Assembly (NCBI RefSeq): GCF_900112365.1
Contig: NZ_FOLQ01000016.1
Span: forward strand, 62,001-126,000
From: Spirosoma endophyticum
Lineage (GTDB): Bacteria; Bacteroidota; Bacteroidia; Cytophagales; Spirosomataceae
Length of the DNA stretch: 64,000 bases
Direction of reading: 5' to 3'
Made by a program: the position numbers and the translations under genes. Positions 35,072-43,287 of the stretch are shown here, piece after piece (the first letter of the stretch is position 1; every line of letters begins with the position of its first letter). The notes under the pieces are model-generated. The model worked only from the letters and a program-made list of their open reading frames with translations, did not search any database and was not told the origin of the DNA.

Positions 35072-36490
35072 TTAAATAAATACCTGATACTGCAATGTCA
35101 ACTGCCCACGGCGACCTCCTGCCGAGAGTTTCGAGGTGCCTGACGATGGTTCATAATAAGGGCGGTTCTGGTAATCGAGTGTCAACTTACCATTATGGCC
35201 TTTGATGAGGTAATTAAGGCCAATATTGTAAACACCTAACGTATTGTTTACCCGCTGGTAGTTAGCGATTTGGGCTTGTACATAGGGCATTAGCGTTCCG
35301 TTGTCAGCGCCAAACAGGTCGCGTTTCATTAAGTAGCCAACTTGACCGTAGACCACGCTTCCCGTCCCGAACATAGGGAACGTGTTTCCCTGCGAGCCTC
35401 CCAACCCACCCGGACGTTGTGCCGCAACAATGTCACTTCCAGGATTCATCGCCCCATTGAAACGAATATAGTCTTTACCATAATCGGTGTGGAAATAGCC
35501 CAGATAAGCATTGACCGCTGTCCCCTTTTCTTTGTTCAATGGCATGTCCAGGAACGACGCAACCGACCACAGATTCATGTTCTGATAGACTGTATCGCCG
35601 GGAGCTGCTACATGTACCATCGCGTTTTTCTGCGTAATAAATCCGGCCTCAACGTTGAAAACTTTCTTCGCGCCCAGGTATGTACCAGTGTTATAGCCCG
35701 GTGCCTGATGAGACTCTTTATCGAAGAATTGCCACATAAATAAGCCCTGAAACTGTTTTTCATGGCCCTTTAGCGCAAAAATAGAATTGGGACCATAGGA
35801 AGGCAGTGCCGAGCCATTGGTTTGAATCGGGAATGGATCACTGAGCGCTACGCGGTAGTCGAGGTGACCGACCTGCCCACGAGCATAAACCGTCAATTTG
35901 CGGGAGAACTGGTCCGTCTGGTCAACCGTGGCCTGCGCAAAAACCGGTACGTCCATACTCATAATGGTGGCTACGCTGGGTGCACTGAAGCGTGAAAGGC
36001 CATTAACGATAGTCAAGCCAGCACCAAGATTCAGGTAATTTTTGTTTTTAAAGACCAGGTACTCGGCAACGGCGTCGTGGAAGAACGCCTGCACTTTTCG
36101 CTGCGATGATGCCGTTTGACTAAATCCACCGTTCAGGTAGTTGAAATTGTTCATTCCGAACTGCAGGTACAGAAAAACATGGTCGCTGAGTTGACCAAAC
36201 AGCTGAATCCGGGTCCGGCGCAGACCGATAGAAAACGTATTGTCTTTAGGAACGCCAATGACAGTTGTGCCTGGGTTGCTCTGATTGTATTGGAGCCAGG
36301 CCTGATTTAGAAAGGTAGCTTTAAAAAAGTGCGTTCCTGACTCGTTGAGATTATATTTCAACTCGTTCTTTTCTGCTACTGGTTTAGGTTTAGGAGCGGT
36401 TGTATCGACTGGCGTAATTTGTTGGGCAAGTGTGAGTTGAGCGGTCATCAACAAGGCACCTACCCAGACAGTTTTCGTAATTTTGGTCAT
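35072..36490 (-). CDS. Outer-membrane porin-like protein
   Basis: A 472-residue beta-barrel protein. The ATG at 36490 is preferred because it starts the signal peptide MTKITKTVWVGALLMTAQLT, cut after TLAQ; a start at 36517 would add 9 residues. After a Pro/Lys linker the sequence alternates in the manner of membrane strands (FLNQAWLQYNQSNPG, RRTRIQLFGQLSDHVFLYLQFG, YRVALSDPFP) and ends in LTLQYQVFI. It resembles phosphate-selective/OprO-type porins of this phylum. The substrate is unknown. It is a single gene upstream of a terminator and downstream of the efflux operon, all reading leftward. Confidence 0.75.
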   Translation of the reverse strand: MTKITKTVWVGALLMTAQLTLAQQITPVDTTAPKPKPVAEKNELKYNLNESGTHFFKATFLNQAWLQYNQSNPGTTVIGVPKDNTFSIGLRRTRIQLFGQLSDHVFLYLQFGMNNFNYLNGGFSQTASSQRKVQAFFHDAVAEYLVFKNKNYLNLGAGLTIVNGLSRFSAPSVATIMSMDVPVFAQATVDQTDQFSRKLTVYARGQVGHLDYRVALSDPFPIQTNGSALPSYGPNSIFALKGHEKQFQGLFMWQFFDKESHQAPGYNTGTYLGAKKVFNVEAGFITQKNAMVHVAAPGDTVYQNMNLWSVASFLDMPLNKEKGTAVNAYLGYFHTDYGKDYIRFNGAMNPGSDIVAAQRPGGLGGSQGNTFPMFGTGSVVYGQVGYLMKRDLFGADNGTLMPYVQAQIANYQRVNNTLGVYNIGLNYLIKGHNGKLTLDYQNRPYYEPSSGTSKLSAGGRRGQLTLQYQVFI

Positions 36491-36615
36491 GCTTACTGCT
36501 GTTTTTGGGATCGGCACAAAGGTATAACTGAGTGTGTCTGCCAGGATAAAAGATTGGTTGAAATGTAATTGGGCGTGAAGTTAATTTTCTGATAGTGAGA
36601 AATTTATAAATAGTA

Positions 36616-36667
36616 GAATAGATGAAAAGCGGCTTGTCCCATGGAACAAGCCGCTTTTCATCTATTC
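36616..36667 (-). terminator. Hairpin after the RND efflux operon
   Basis: A 22-base perfect stem (36616-36637 with 36646-36667) and an 8-base loop. It lies 54 bases beyond the pump gene's stop on the minus strand and before the porin promoter region. Confidence 0.75.
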
Positions 36668-36721
36668 CACTGCTTATTCAAGCCAGGAAAATAGGGTCTG
36701 ATGATACGTCTTAGCCCGTAT

Positions 36722-39700
36722 TTATACTTCGGCTGGTTTAGTTGGCACAGGTTTATTTTTGTTTCCTGTCAACCGTCTATACAGGCGGCTAAACGCGTTG
36801 AATACGTTCTCGAACGTCAGATAAACGGTTGGTACCAGTACCAGCGTCAGTAAGAGAGAGCTAATCAATCCACCGATAATTACCCAGGCTAGTCCGTTTT
36901 TCGATTCCGACCCATCGCCCGTTGCCAGGGCCATTGGCAGCAGGCCAATAGCCATCGCGATGGTCGTCATCAGAATTGGTCGAATCCGTTCACGACCCGC
37001 TTCGACAAGTGCATCGATCGTGCTTTTTCCTTCCTCTTTCTGCGCATTGGCAAAGTCAACCAGCAGAATAGCGTTCTTCGCCACCAGACCGATCAGCATA
37101 ATCATCCCCAACATAACGAAGAACGAGATGGCCTGTTCAGCCAGCGCCAGCGCCAGAAAGGCACCGATAACGGCCATCGGAATAGAAAACAGGACAACAA
37201 ACGGCCGGAAGTACGAGTTGTAAAGCGCGACCATCAACAGATAAACAAACGTAATGGCCATGCCCAGTGCCAGCCCCAGACTGCCGAATGCATCGGATTG
37301 GCGCTCCAGATCACCTTTCAGCTTGTACGTTACGCCACCCGGTAATTGCTTCGTTTTGAGGATGTTGTCAATCTCCGTCCCGACTGTTCCGGTTGGGCGC
37401 CCTACTACGTTCGCATTGACAAATAATGACCCAACCCGATTGTAGCGAGTCAGTTGAGTAGCGCCCGTGCCCAGGGATAAATCCGCAATCTGTCGGATTT
37501 CGATGAGTTTTCCCCGAGAATCGGGTACCGTCAAGTTGCCAACGTCATCTTTATTCTGACGGTTAAACTTATTGAGTTCTACCCGAATATCGTAATCGCG
37601 GCTACCAACCCGGTATTTGCTGTCCGTATTTCCCGAAAAAGCCGTTTGTAACGTAGCGCCCACATTCGCAACGGAAACCCCATATTGCGCCATCTGGCGA
37701 CGGTCGAGGTTTACTTTCAGCTCAGGTTTGGGATCATCGACTGCCAGTTCAACATCGGTGGTTCCGCTAACCGATTTGATCACCTGCTTTACAAGCGCGG
37801 CTGCCTGTTGTAAATCCTGCTGCGAATTACCCTGCAACAGAATCTGGATCGGGGCCGCGTTTGCTCCTCCTGTAATCGCCAACGGTGCCGATTTGACATT
37901 CAGGCCGGGCGTTTTCAAAATCTCCGCTTTTGTCTGAGCGGCAAACGTTTCAACCGAAATAGTACGTTCCTTCTTTGGCAGAATGGTGACCGTAATTTCG
38001 GCTTTGTGATAGGGTGTAGAGCCTAAACCGCCACCCGATGCCGAACTCGAATAACCGACGTTGCTGTTCACTTTCGTTACCAACTTGTTCTGCATCAATT
38101 GCTTTTCAATTTTCTGACAGATGCGGTTCGTTTCAGCCAGGCTGTTAAAAGGTTCGCCTTCAATCTGGATGATAAATTCACCCTGGTCACTTTGCGGGAA
38201 GAACGTAGTACCGATGAAGCCACCCGTCACGAGTCCGATAGACGCAACAAATAAGGCAATCGCTGTGAGGTATACCCAGCGTTTGTGAACCAGACTCCAG
38301 GCCAGTAGACGCGCGTAGCCATGCTTGAGCGAATCAAATTGGCCTTCAAACCACGACAGAAAACGCTTGCCGAGACCGGGGCCATTGAGGTCTGTTTCTT
38401 TGGCAAAACGCGAGGCCAGCAACGGCGTAATGGTGAACGACACGATCAACGACATGAGCGTTGAAAACACAACCACCAGCGAAAACTCCCGAATGATGTT
38501 CGCAATCAGGCCCTGCACAAATACGAGCGGTAGAAACACTACTACGTCCACCATGGTAATGGCCACGGCCGTAAAGCCAATTTCATTCCGACCATCGAGT
38601 GAGGCAGTACGTCGGTCTTTGCCCATTTCGAGGTGGCGGTAAATATTTTCCAGGACCACAATCGAGTCATCGACCAGAATACCAACCACTAGCGAAAGCG
38701 CCATCAAGGTCATCAGGTTGAGCGTGAAACCCAACAGATACATCGGCACGAACACCGAGATAATGGACGCAGGTACTGATACCATGACAATGAAGGCGTT
38801 ACGTATGCTATGCAGAAATAACAACATCACCAGGGCGACCAGCACAACGGCAAACTCAAGGTCGAAAATAACTCCTTCAGCAGATGCCAGTGTATAGGTC
38901 GAGGAGTCGCTGGTAATCTCGAACTTCAGGCCAATGTTGGCATACTGTTTTTCGATACCACCCAGAATACCCCGCACCTGCTGGCTGATCGCCACGGCAT
39001 TGGCATCGGTCTGTTTCTGAATGGAAATACCAACCGACTCGCGCCCGTTGATCCGGTTGATCGTCGTGGCATCGGCAATACCATCGGTAACGGTTGCTAT
39101 GTCGCTCAGCACCACTTTCGTGCCATTGGCTGACGTCAACAAAGAGGCATTTCGAATCTGGTTTATGTCGGTAAACTTACCCGCCAGCCGAATCGCGTAC
39201 TGGGCCTGATCGGTTTCAATCCGCCCGGTTGGGTAATCGAGGTTGGCCGAGGTAACGGCCTGCGTCACCTGCCCCAGCGAGAGGTTGTATAGTTTGAGTT
39301 TGTCTGGATCGACTCCGATGCGGATTTCGCGTCTGCGTCCGCCCGTGAGCGTTACCTGTCCGACGCCATCTACTTTGGTCAACTGCGTTCGAATCTGATC
39401 ATCAACCAGATCATAGAGCTGAGTCGATCCCAGGTTGGCCCGTGCGCCCATCCGGATGACCGGTACGTCGTCTGTCGAGAATTTTTGCAGCGTTGGTGAC
39501 TCAACTTCGTCCGGTAATTGCGAGAGAACCGCGTTTACTTTTCGCTGGGCATCCTGCAACGCCTGATTTGGGTCGGCATCAGAATTTAACTCTAACTGAA
39601 TGATTGAGAGCCCTTCCTGACTGGTCGAGCTAATGTTTTTCAGATTTTCGAGCGACGAAACGGCATCTTCGAGTTTGCGGGTCACGGAGTTTTCGACTTC

Positions 39701-39871
39701 ACCAGCCGCTGCGCCCGGATAAGTCGTGATGACCGTTACAACGGCTGCATCGAATTTAGGTAACAGGGTATAATTTAAGCTTTTATACGAAATAAAGCCT
39801 AAAATACCCAGGACAGTAAACGCCACCACAACCAGTGTCGGGCGTTTGATGGCTATCTCAGTTACTGACAT
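36722..39871 (-). CDS. RND efflux pump, inner-membrane transporter (AcrB/HAE1 type)
   Basis: A 1049-residue proton-driven exporter with 12 membrane helices and two large periplasmic loops. It starts MSVTEIAIKRPTLVVVAFTVL, the standard first helix. Helix 4 carries the proton-relay Asp pair in VGILVDDSIVVLENIYRH, and helices 5-6 and 10-12 show ITMVDVVVFLPLVF and AKNAILLVDFANA. These are features of the hydrophobe/amphiphile (drug) exporter branch; the DD pair rather than a metal-binding set argues against heavy-metal CzcA. It is the last gene of the operon, after its membrane fusion protein (102-base gap). The substrate is probably a drug, bile- or lipid-like compound. Confidence 0.93.
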   Translation of the reverse strand: MSVTEIAIKRPTLVVVAFTVLGILGFISYKSLNYTLLPKFDAAVVTVITTYPGAAAGEVENSVTRKLEDAVSSLENLKNISSTSQEGLSIIQLELNSDADPNQALQDAQRKVNAVLSQLPDEVESPTLQKFSTDDVPVIRMGARANLGSTQLYDLVDDQIRTQLTKVDGVGQVTLTGGRRREIRIGVDPDKLKLYNLSLGQVTQAVTSANLDYPTGRIETDQAQYAIRLAGKFTDINQIRNASLLTSANGTKVVLSDIATVTDGIADATTINRINGRESVGISIQKQTDANAVAISQQVRGILGGIEKQYANIGLKFEITSDSSTYTLASAEGVIFDLEFAVVLVALVMLLFLHSIRNAFIVMVSVPASIISVFVPMYLLGFTLNLMTLMALSLVVGILVDDSIVVLENIYRHLEMGKDRRTASLDGRNEIGFTAVAITMVDVVVFLPLVFVQGLIANIIREFSLVVVFSTLMSLIVSFTITPLLASRFAKETDLNGPGLGKRFLSWFEGQFDSLKHGYARLLAWSLVHKRWVYLTAIALFVASIGLVTGGFIGTTFFPQSDQGEFIIQIEGEPFNSLAETNRICQKIEKQLMQNKLVTKVNSNVGYSSSASGGGLGSTPYHKAEITVTILPKKERTISVETFAAQTKAEILKTPGLNVKSAPLAITGGANAAPIQILLQGNSQQDLQQAAALVKQVIKSVSGTTDVELAVDDPKPELKVNLDRRQMAQYGVSVANVGATLQTAFSGNTDSKYRVGSRDYDIRVELNKFNRQNKDDVGNLTVPDSRGKLIEIRQIADLSLGTGATQLTRYNRVGSLFVNANVVGRPTGTVGTEIDNILKTKQLPGGVTYKLKGDLERQSDAFGSLGLALGMAITFVYLLMVALYNSYFRPFVVLFSIPMAVIGAFLALALAEQAISFFVMLGMIMLIGLVAKNAILLVDFANAQKEEGKSTIDALVEAGRERIRPILMTTIAMAIGLLPMALATGDGSESKNGLAWVIIGGLISSLLLTLVLVPTVYLTFENVFNAFSRLYRRLTGNKNKPVPTKPAEV

Positions 39872-39877
39872 GTATAG

Positions 39878-39960
39878 TTTGGTTTTTGGTATTCGGTTTA
39901 CAGTATCTGGCTTGCAGTGAGTGACTAAGCGTCCGCCACCATGACCCGAATACTAAAACC
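39878..39960. repeat. Intergenic palindrome within the efflux operon
   Basis: GGTTTTTGGTATTCGG (39881-39896) is matched by CCGAATACTAAAACC near the other end (39945-39959). The centre holds GTTTACAGTATCTGG (39896-39910), 13 of 15 identical to 32743-32757. Confidence 0.5.
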
Positions 39961-39973
39961 GTCAGCCAGTTTG

Positions 39974-41077
39974 TTAAGGATTAACCGCCACTGACGTATC
40001 TGTTTGAGCCTGAGCAGGCTGGCTTTTACTCACTGTTACTTTAGCTCCGTTGGTCAGATTCAATTGACCATTGACAACAATGGGCTCGCCCTGTTTTAGC
40101 CCGTCGAGTACCTGATACAGATCGCCACTGTCGTAGCCAAGTCGAATCTTACGCAATCGCGCGATATTGTTCTGTACTACGTAGACACTCGCACTATCTG
40201 CACCACCCACCAGCGCCCGACGAGGAATGAATAAGCCCGCCAGACCATTTTTAAAGGTAAATCGAGCATTCGCCAATGTACCCGCCTTCAGCTGATTTTT
40301 ACTGTTGTTATTCAGGTAGATTTCGACCGGATAATTGTGCAGATCATCGCCTTTAGGACTGATGTAGTGTATCGTTCCCGTAAACGTAACGCCCGGAAAA
40401 GCTTGCGCCGTAATGCTGGCTTTGTCGCCAAGCTGGAGTTGATAAACTGCCTGCTCCGGCACGTTGACCACCAGTTTTAGCTCCTGCAAATTAATGACCG
40501 ATGCCAGCACGGCGCCAACCGCTACATACTCACCGTTTTCCACTTTTTTATCGTACACATACCCGCTGATCGGAGCGATAACGGCACCGTTGCCCAGCAC
40601 CCGTTGCTGCTGTTTGGTATTCAACAAAGCTGTGGTGTACTGATCTTTATACTTCTGATACGCTTCCTGCGTTACGGCTCCACCTTTCAGCAGTCGTTCG
40701 TAACGTTCCATTTCACGTTTGGCATTTTCAACCGCCGTCTGGTTATTCTCCACTACAACGCCCTGCACGGGGTCCTCAATGTAACCGACCTGCTGCCCCT
40801 TTTTGACGAACGTACCCAGCACTAAATTGAAATTCTGGAGCTTACCACGTGTTTCGGCAATGATGTCGCCTTCGTTTCGGGCAGCCACCGTTCCCAGGAG
40901 CGAGAGTTTCTGGTCGAGACGCTCGTAGGAGACAGGCTGCACATCGACGACGGGTGTTGTCTGGAACTGTACGGACGACGTCTTGGCCGCATCAATATCT
41001 TTTTTGTTGCTTGCCAATCGGAAGCCAATCAGCGCGATCAGGCCAGCTACCGCACCTATAATGATAATTCGTTTCAT
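39974..41077 (-). CDS. RND efflux periplasmic adaptor (membrane fusion protein)
   Basis: A 367-residue adaptor linking the inner-membrane pump to the outer-membrane channel. It has an N-terminal membrane anchor (MKRIIIIGAVAGLIALIGF). Biotinyl-lipoyl half motifs flank a helical hairpin: GTVAARNEGDIIAETRGKLQ and GNGAVIAPISGYVYDKKVENG, with the coiled-coil between them (NNQTAVENAKREMERYERLL). Beta-barrel and membrane-proximal domains follow. There is no lipobox Cys, so it is held by the N-terminal helix. It lies 9 bases after the TolC-like gene, so the genes are tightly coupled. Confidence 0.92.
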   Translation of the reverse strand: MKRIIIIGAVAGLIALIGFRLASNKKDIDAAKTSSVQFQTTPVVDVQPVSYERLDQKLSLLGTVAARNEGDIIAETRGKLQNFNLVLGTFVKKGQQVGYIEDPVQGVVVENNQTAVENAKREMERYERLLKGGAVTQEAYQKYKDQYTTALLNTKQQQRVLGNGAVIAPISGYVYDKKVENGEYVAVGAVLASVINLQELKLVVNVPEQAVYQLQLGDKASITAQAFPGVTFTGTIHYISPKGDDLHNYPVEIYLNNNSKNQLKAGTLANARFTFKNGLAGLFIPRRALVGGADSASVYVVQNNIARLRKIRLGYDSGDLYQVLDGLKQGEPIVVNGQLNLTNGAKVTVSKSQPAQAQTDTSVAVNP

Positions 41078-41086
41078 GGTAACTGT

Positions 41087-42454
41087 TTATTTTTGGGTGA
41101 CGTATTGAAGAATGGTTCCCTGCGAGTCTTCGTAATCTAATCGGGACTGATACAAGCTAATGAGCTTGTTGGCTAAATTGTTTTGAGCAGTGGTTAACGC
41201 GTCTTTGGAATCAATCAGCGTTACCGACGTAGCAATTCCTTCCTTGTATTCCAGTTCGGTAACGGTCAGAATTTTACGGGCCAGGTCGATGTTGTCGCGC
41301 TCCCGCTGAATGTCGGTCACCAGATTCTGGTAACTAACCTGTGCATTGCTGAGACTCAACTGAGCCGACTCGCGGGTTAGAATCTGCTGAAGACGTAGCG
41401 TTTCCAGGTTCAGCCGATTTTCGCGGTCACGGTATTTCCGCTGATTACCATCGAATGGCGTCCAGTTCAGCGTAAGGCCAATTGTTGAGCTTTTGAACCA
41501 GGGCTGGCTGCCATCAAGAAAGCTGAATGTCTGCCGTTGGGCATTGGTCGCATAGGTACCGTATAAACCCAGCGATGGATAATAACCCCGGTTGTTGGAT
41601 TGACGATTCAGATCCTGCAACTGTGTATTTAAAACTAGCTGTCTGAAATCGGGCCGGTTCTCGAAAAAACGGCTATCCGCATTTGGGAGTTCACCCACCT
41701 GTAATTCTTTCTCGATCTCCAGGGGTTGAATCACCAGCGTTTCACTGAGCGGCATGCCCATCTGAAACTTCAACTGATTGATCGCCTGTTCGTAATTCCG
41801 GTTCGCCTGTTCCAACTGTGACTGTAGATTGTTTCGGTTCAATTGAATCCGACCAAAATCGATCTCGCGCGTGGTGCCGTTCTGCAAACGGACCCGCTCC
41901 TGCCGCAGTAATGTATCGGATGACGTTAAGTCGCGAATCGTCAGGCGCTTCTGTAAATCAATAACCAGTGTCTGATAATAGGCTCGTGCAATGTTGTAAG
42001 CTTGGGTTTGTTCCGCCTGCAACGTCGCCTGCGCCTGTACCTGAGTTGAAATTTTTGCGGCTTTCAGCGCAAGCCCAAACGATGGGTCGAAAAGCTTCTG
42101 ATCGACCCGGCCCGTTAACGTAGCGCTATATTGCGTACCGAATTGCACGGGAAGAAAGGTGCCTGGTTGCCCGAAAAACTCGCCTGGTAGTAGCTGAACC
42201 GGGATTTTGACATTATCCAGCACTGATCCCGATATCCCAACCTGCGGCAGGTTTCGACCGATGACCTGCTGCGTTTGTGCTACTGAAATCTGCTCATTGA
42301 TGCGGGAAATCTTAATCGTTGGATTGTTCGCCCGTGCATATTCAACACACTGCGCGAGGGTATAACCACCCGATGGTGCGCTCTGAGCGCTGGCCCAATT
42401 TGCCAGTAAGCTCAGCGTCAGCATCATCAGTGTAGTCTGCTTTATGCTTTTCAT
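41087..42454 (-). CDS. TolC family outer-membrane efflux channel
   Basis: A 455-residue outer-membrane factor that forms the exit duct of the tripartite pump. It has a signal peptide (MKSIKQTTLMMLTLSLLANWASA). Two tandem repeats of the family are seen: the first opens YTLAQCVEYARANNPTIKIS, the second is marked by FFENRPDFRQLVLNTQLQDL. Both are rich in long Gln/Leu/Arg helices that build the periplasmic tunnel, and strand segments (YYPSLGLYGTYATN, LTLNWTPFDGN) build the barrel. It follows tetR by 40 bases and leads into the adaptor gene. Confidence 0.93.
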   Translation of the reverse strand: MKSIKQTTLMMLTLSLLANWASAQSAPSGGYTLAQCVEYARANNPTIKISRINEQISVAQTQQVIGRNLPQVGISGSVLDNVKIPVQLLPGEFFGQPGTFLPVQFGTQYSATLTGRVDQKLFDPSFGLALKAAKISTQVQAQATLQAEQTQAYNIARAYYQTLVIDLQKRLTIRDLTSSDTLLRQERVRLQNGTTREIDFGRIQLNRNNLQSQLEQANRNYEQAINQLKFQMGMPLSETLVIQPLEIEKELQVGELPNADSRFFENRPDFRQLVLNTQLQDLNRQSNNRGYYPSLGLYGTYATNAQRQTFSFLDGSQPWFKSSTIGLTLNWTPFDGNQRKYRDRENRLNLETLRLQQILTRESAQLSLSNAQVSYQNLVTDIQRERDNIDLARKILTVTELEYKEGIATSVTLIDSKDALTTAQNNLANKLISLYQSRLDYEDSQGTILQYVTQK

Positions 42455-42494
42455 TAGTTCTGGGAATCTATTATATAGTGAAGCGGAAAAAGAG

Positions 42495-43124
42495 TTATAA
42501 GCTTTTTATAAATCGGCGGATGGCTCGTTCAAACAAGTGAGTGGGTTGCTTGAAGAGGGCCACCATGTTGGGATCTTCAACTTTCTCAAGCAGTTTGGCT
42601 CCCTGCTCTGGGCGAACATTGGTGATCACATTGATATAGCCCTGCATCAGGCAAAACCAGTTGAAAATCACTTCAGATATATTCTCTGTATCTGGACTGA
42701 CTTCCCGAAACAGGCTCTCAATTTTCCGTTTGGCTTCCTGCATGCCCTCCCGGACCATCTCCCGTTGCTGCTCCATTCGTTCCGGGTTGTGCATCAGCCG
42801 AAACACTTCGGGCTGCTCGTGAGCAAACGTCCACTGGATCATCGACAGCTTGACAATTTTTTCCTCCGCACTCAACTCCATCGCCAGCGTGGCATCAAAC
42901 GCCTTGCGGTTTGCAACATGCCCTTCCTTCACAATATTGAGCAGTACGTCCTCCTTGTTCTCAAAATGCTCGTAAACGATGGGGGCTGTGTAATCAATAG
43001 CATCGGCAATACTCCGAATCGTTACGGCATTCCAGTCTTTCTCTCGAGCGATCTGTCGGGCTGCGTCCAGAATACGTTGTCGGACTTCAGCCTTTTGTCG
43101 TGTTCTACGATCTATAACACTCAT
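42495..43124 (-). CDS. TetR/AcrR family transcriptional repressor of the efflux operon
   Basis: A 209-residue regulator. The N-terminal helix-turn-helix domain (about 10-60) reads RQRILDAARQIAREKDWNAV, then TIRSIADAIDYTAPIVYEHF and ENKEDVLLNIV, the standard TetR pattern. The C-terminal ligand domain is helical. As the first gene of a leftward operon with the three efflux components, it probably represses its own operon and is released by pump substrates. The paired direct repeats at its start codon are candidate operators. The adjacent gene order tetR-tolC-mfp-rnd is common in Bacteroidota. Confidence 0.92.
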   Translation of the reverse strand: MSVIDRRTRQKAEVRQRILDAARQIAREKDWNAVTIRSIADAIDYTAPIVYEHFENKEDVLLNIVKEGHVANRKAFDATLAMELSAEEKIVKLSMIQWTFAHEQPEVFRLMHNPERMEQQREMVREGMQEAKRKIESLFREVSPDTENISEVIFNWFCLMQGYINVITNVRPEQGAKLLEKVEDPNMVALFKQPTHLFERAIRRFIKSL

Positions 43125-43158
43125 TATCTAACGTCTTACAAATTATCTAACAAAGGTA
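43124..43158 (-). promoter_or_regulatory. Candidate promoter and operator of the efflux operon
   Basis: On the minus strand TACCTTTG (43158-43151) fits the -7 element. TTATCTAAC (plus-strand reading) occurs twice, at 43124-43132 and 43143-43151, 19 bp apart, overlapping the -7 element and the start codon. The spacing, near two helix turns, suits binding of a TetR dimer pair, but this is inference. Confidence 0.4.
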
Positions 43159-43226
43159 GATTTTATTTGTTTCGTTATACTCTGTTTTTGCTGAAATTTT
43201 TATAAATGGTCATTTATGAACGATAA

Positions 43227-43260
43227 AAGGCCGTTACATCACGATTGATATAACGGCCTT
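43227..43260 (-). terminator. Terminator after the zinc metalloprotease gene
   Basis: AAGGCCGTTA (43227-43236) pairs with TAACGGCCTT (43251-43260), with a 14-base loop and a TTTT run on the minus strand. It insulates the metalloprotease gene from the efflux operon. Confidence 0.75.
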
Positions 43261-43287
43261 CCAGAAAAAATTACAATAATTGTTGTT

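Noticed and set aside
36722-43124. Heavy-metal (Czc-type) efflux operon
   Set aside because: The pump carries the DD proton-relay pair of the drug-exporter branch and the regulator is TetR-type rather than a metal-sensing family, so a drug or lipid exporter is the better call.
42537-43205. 222-codon plus-strand frame opposite tetR
   Set aside because: Complement of a clear TetR-family gene; the product reads as unordered Leu/His/Pro-rich sequence.
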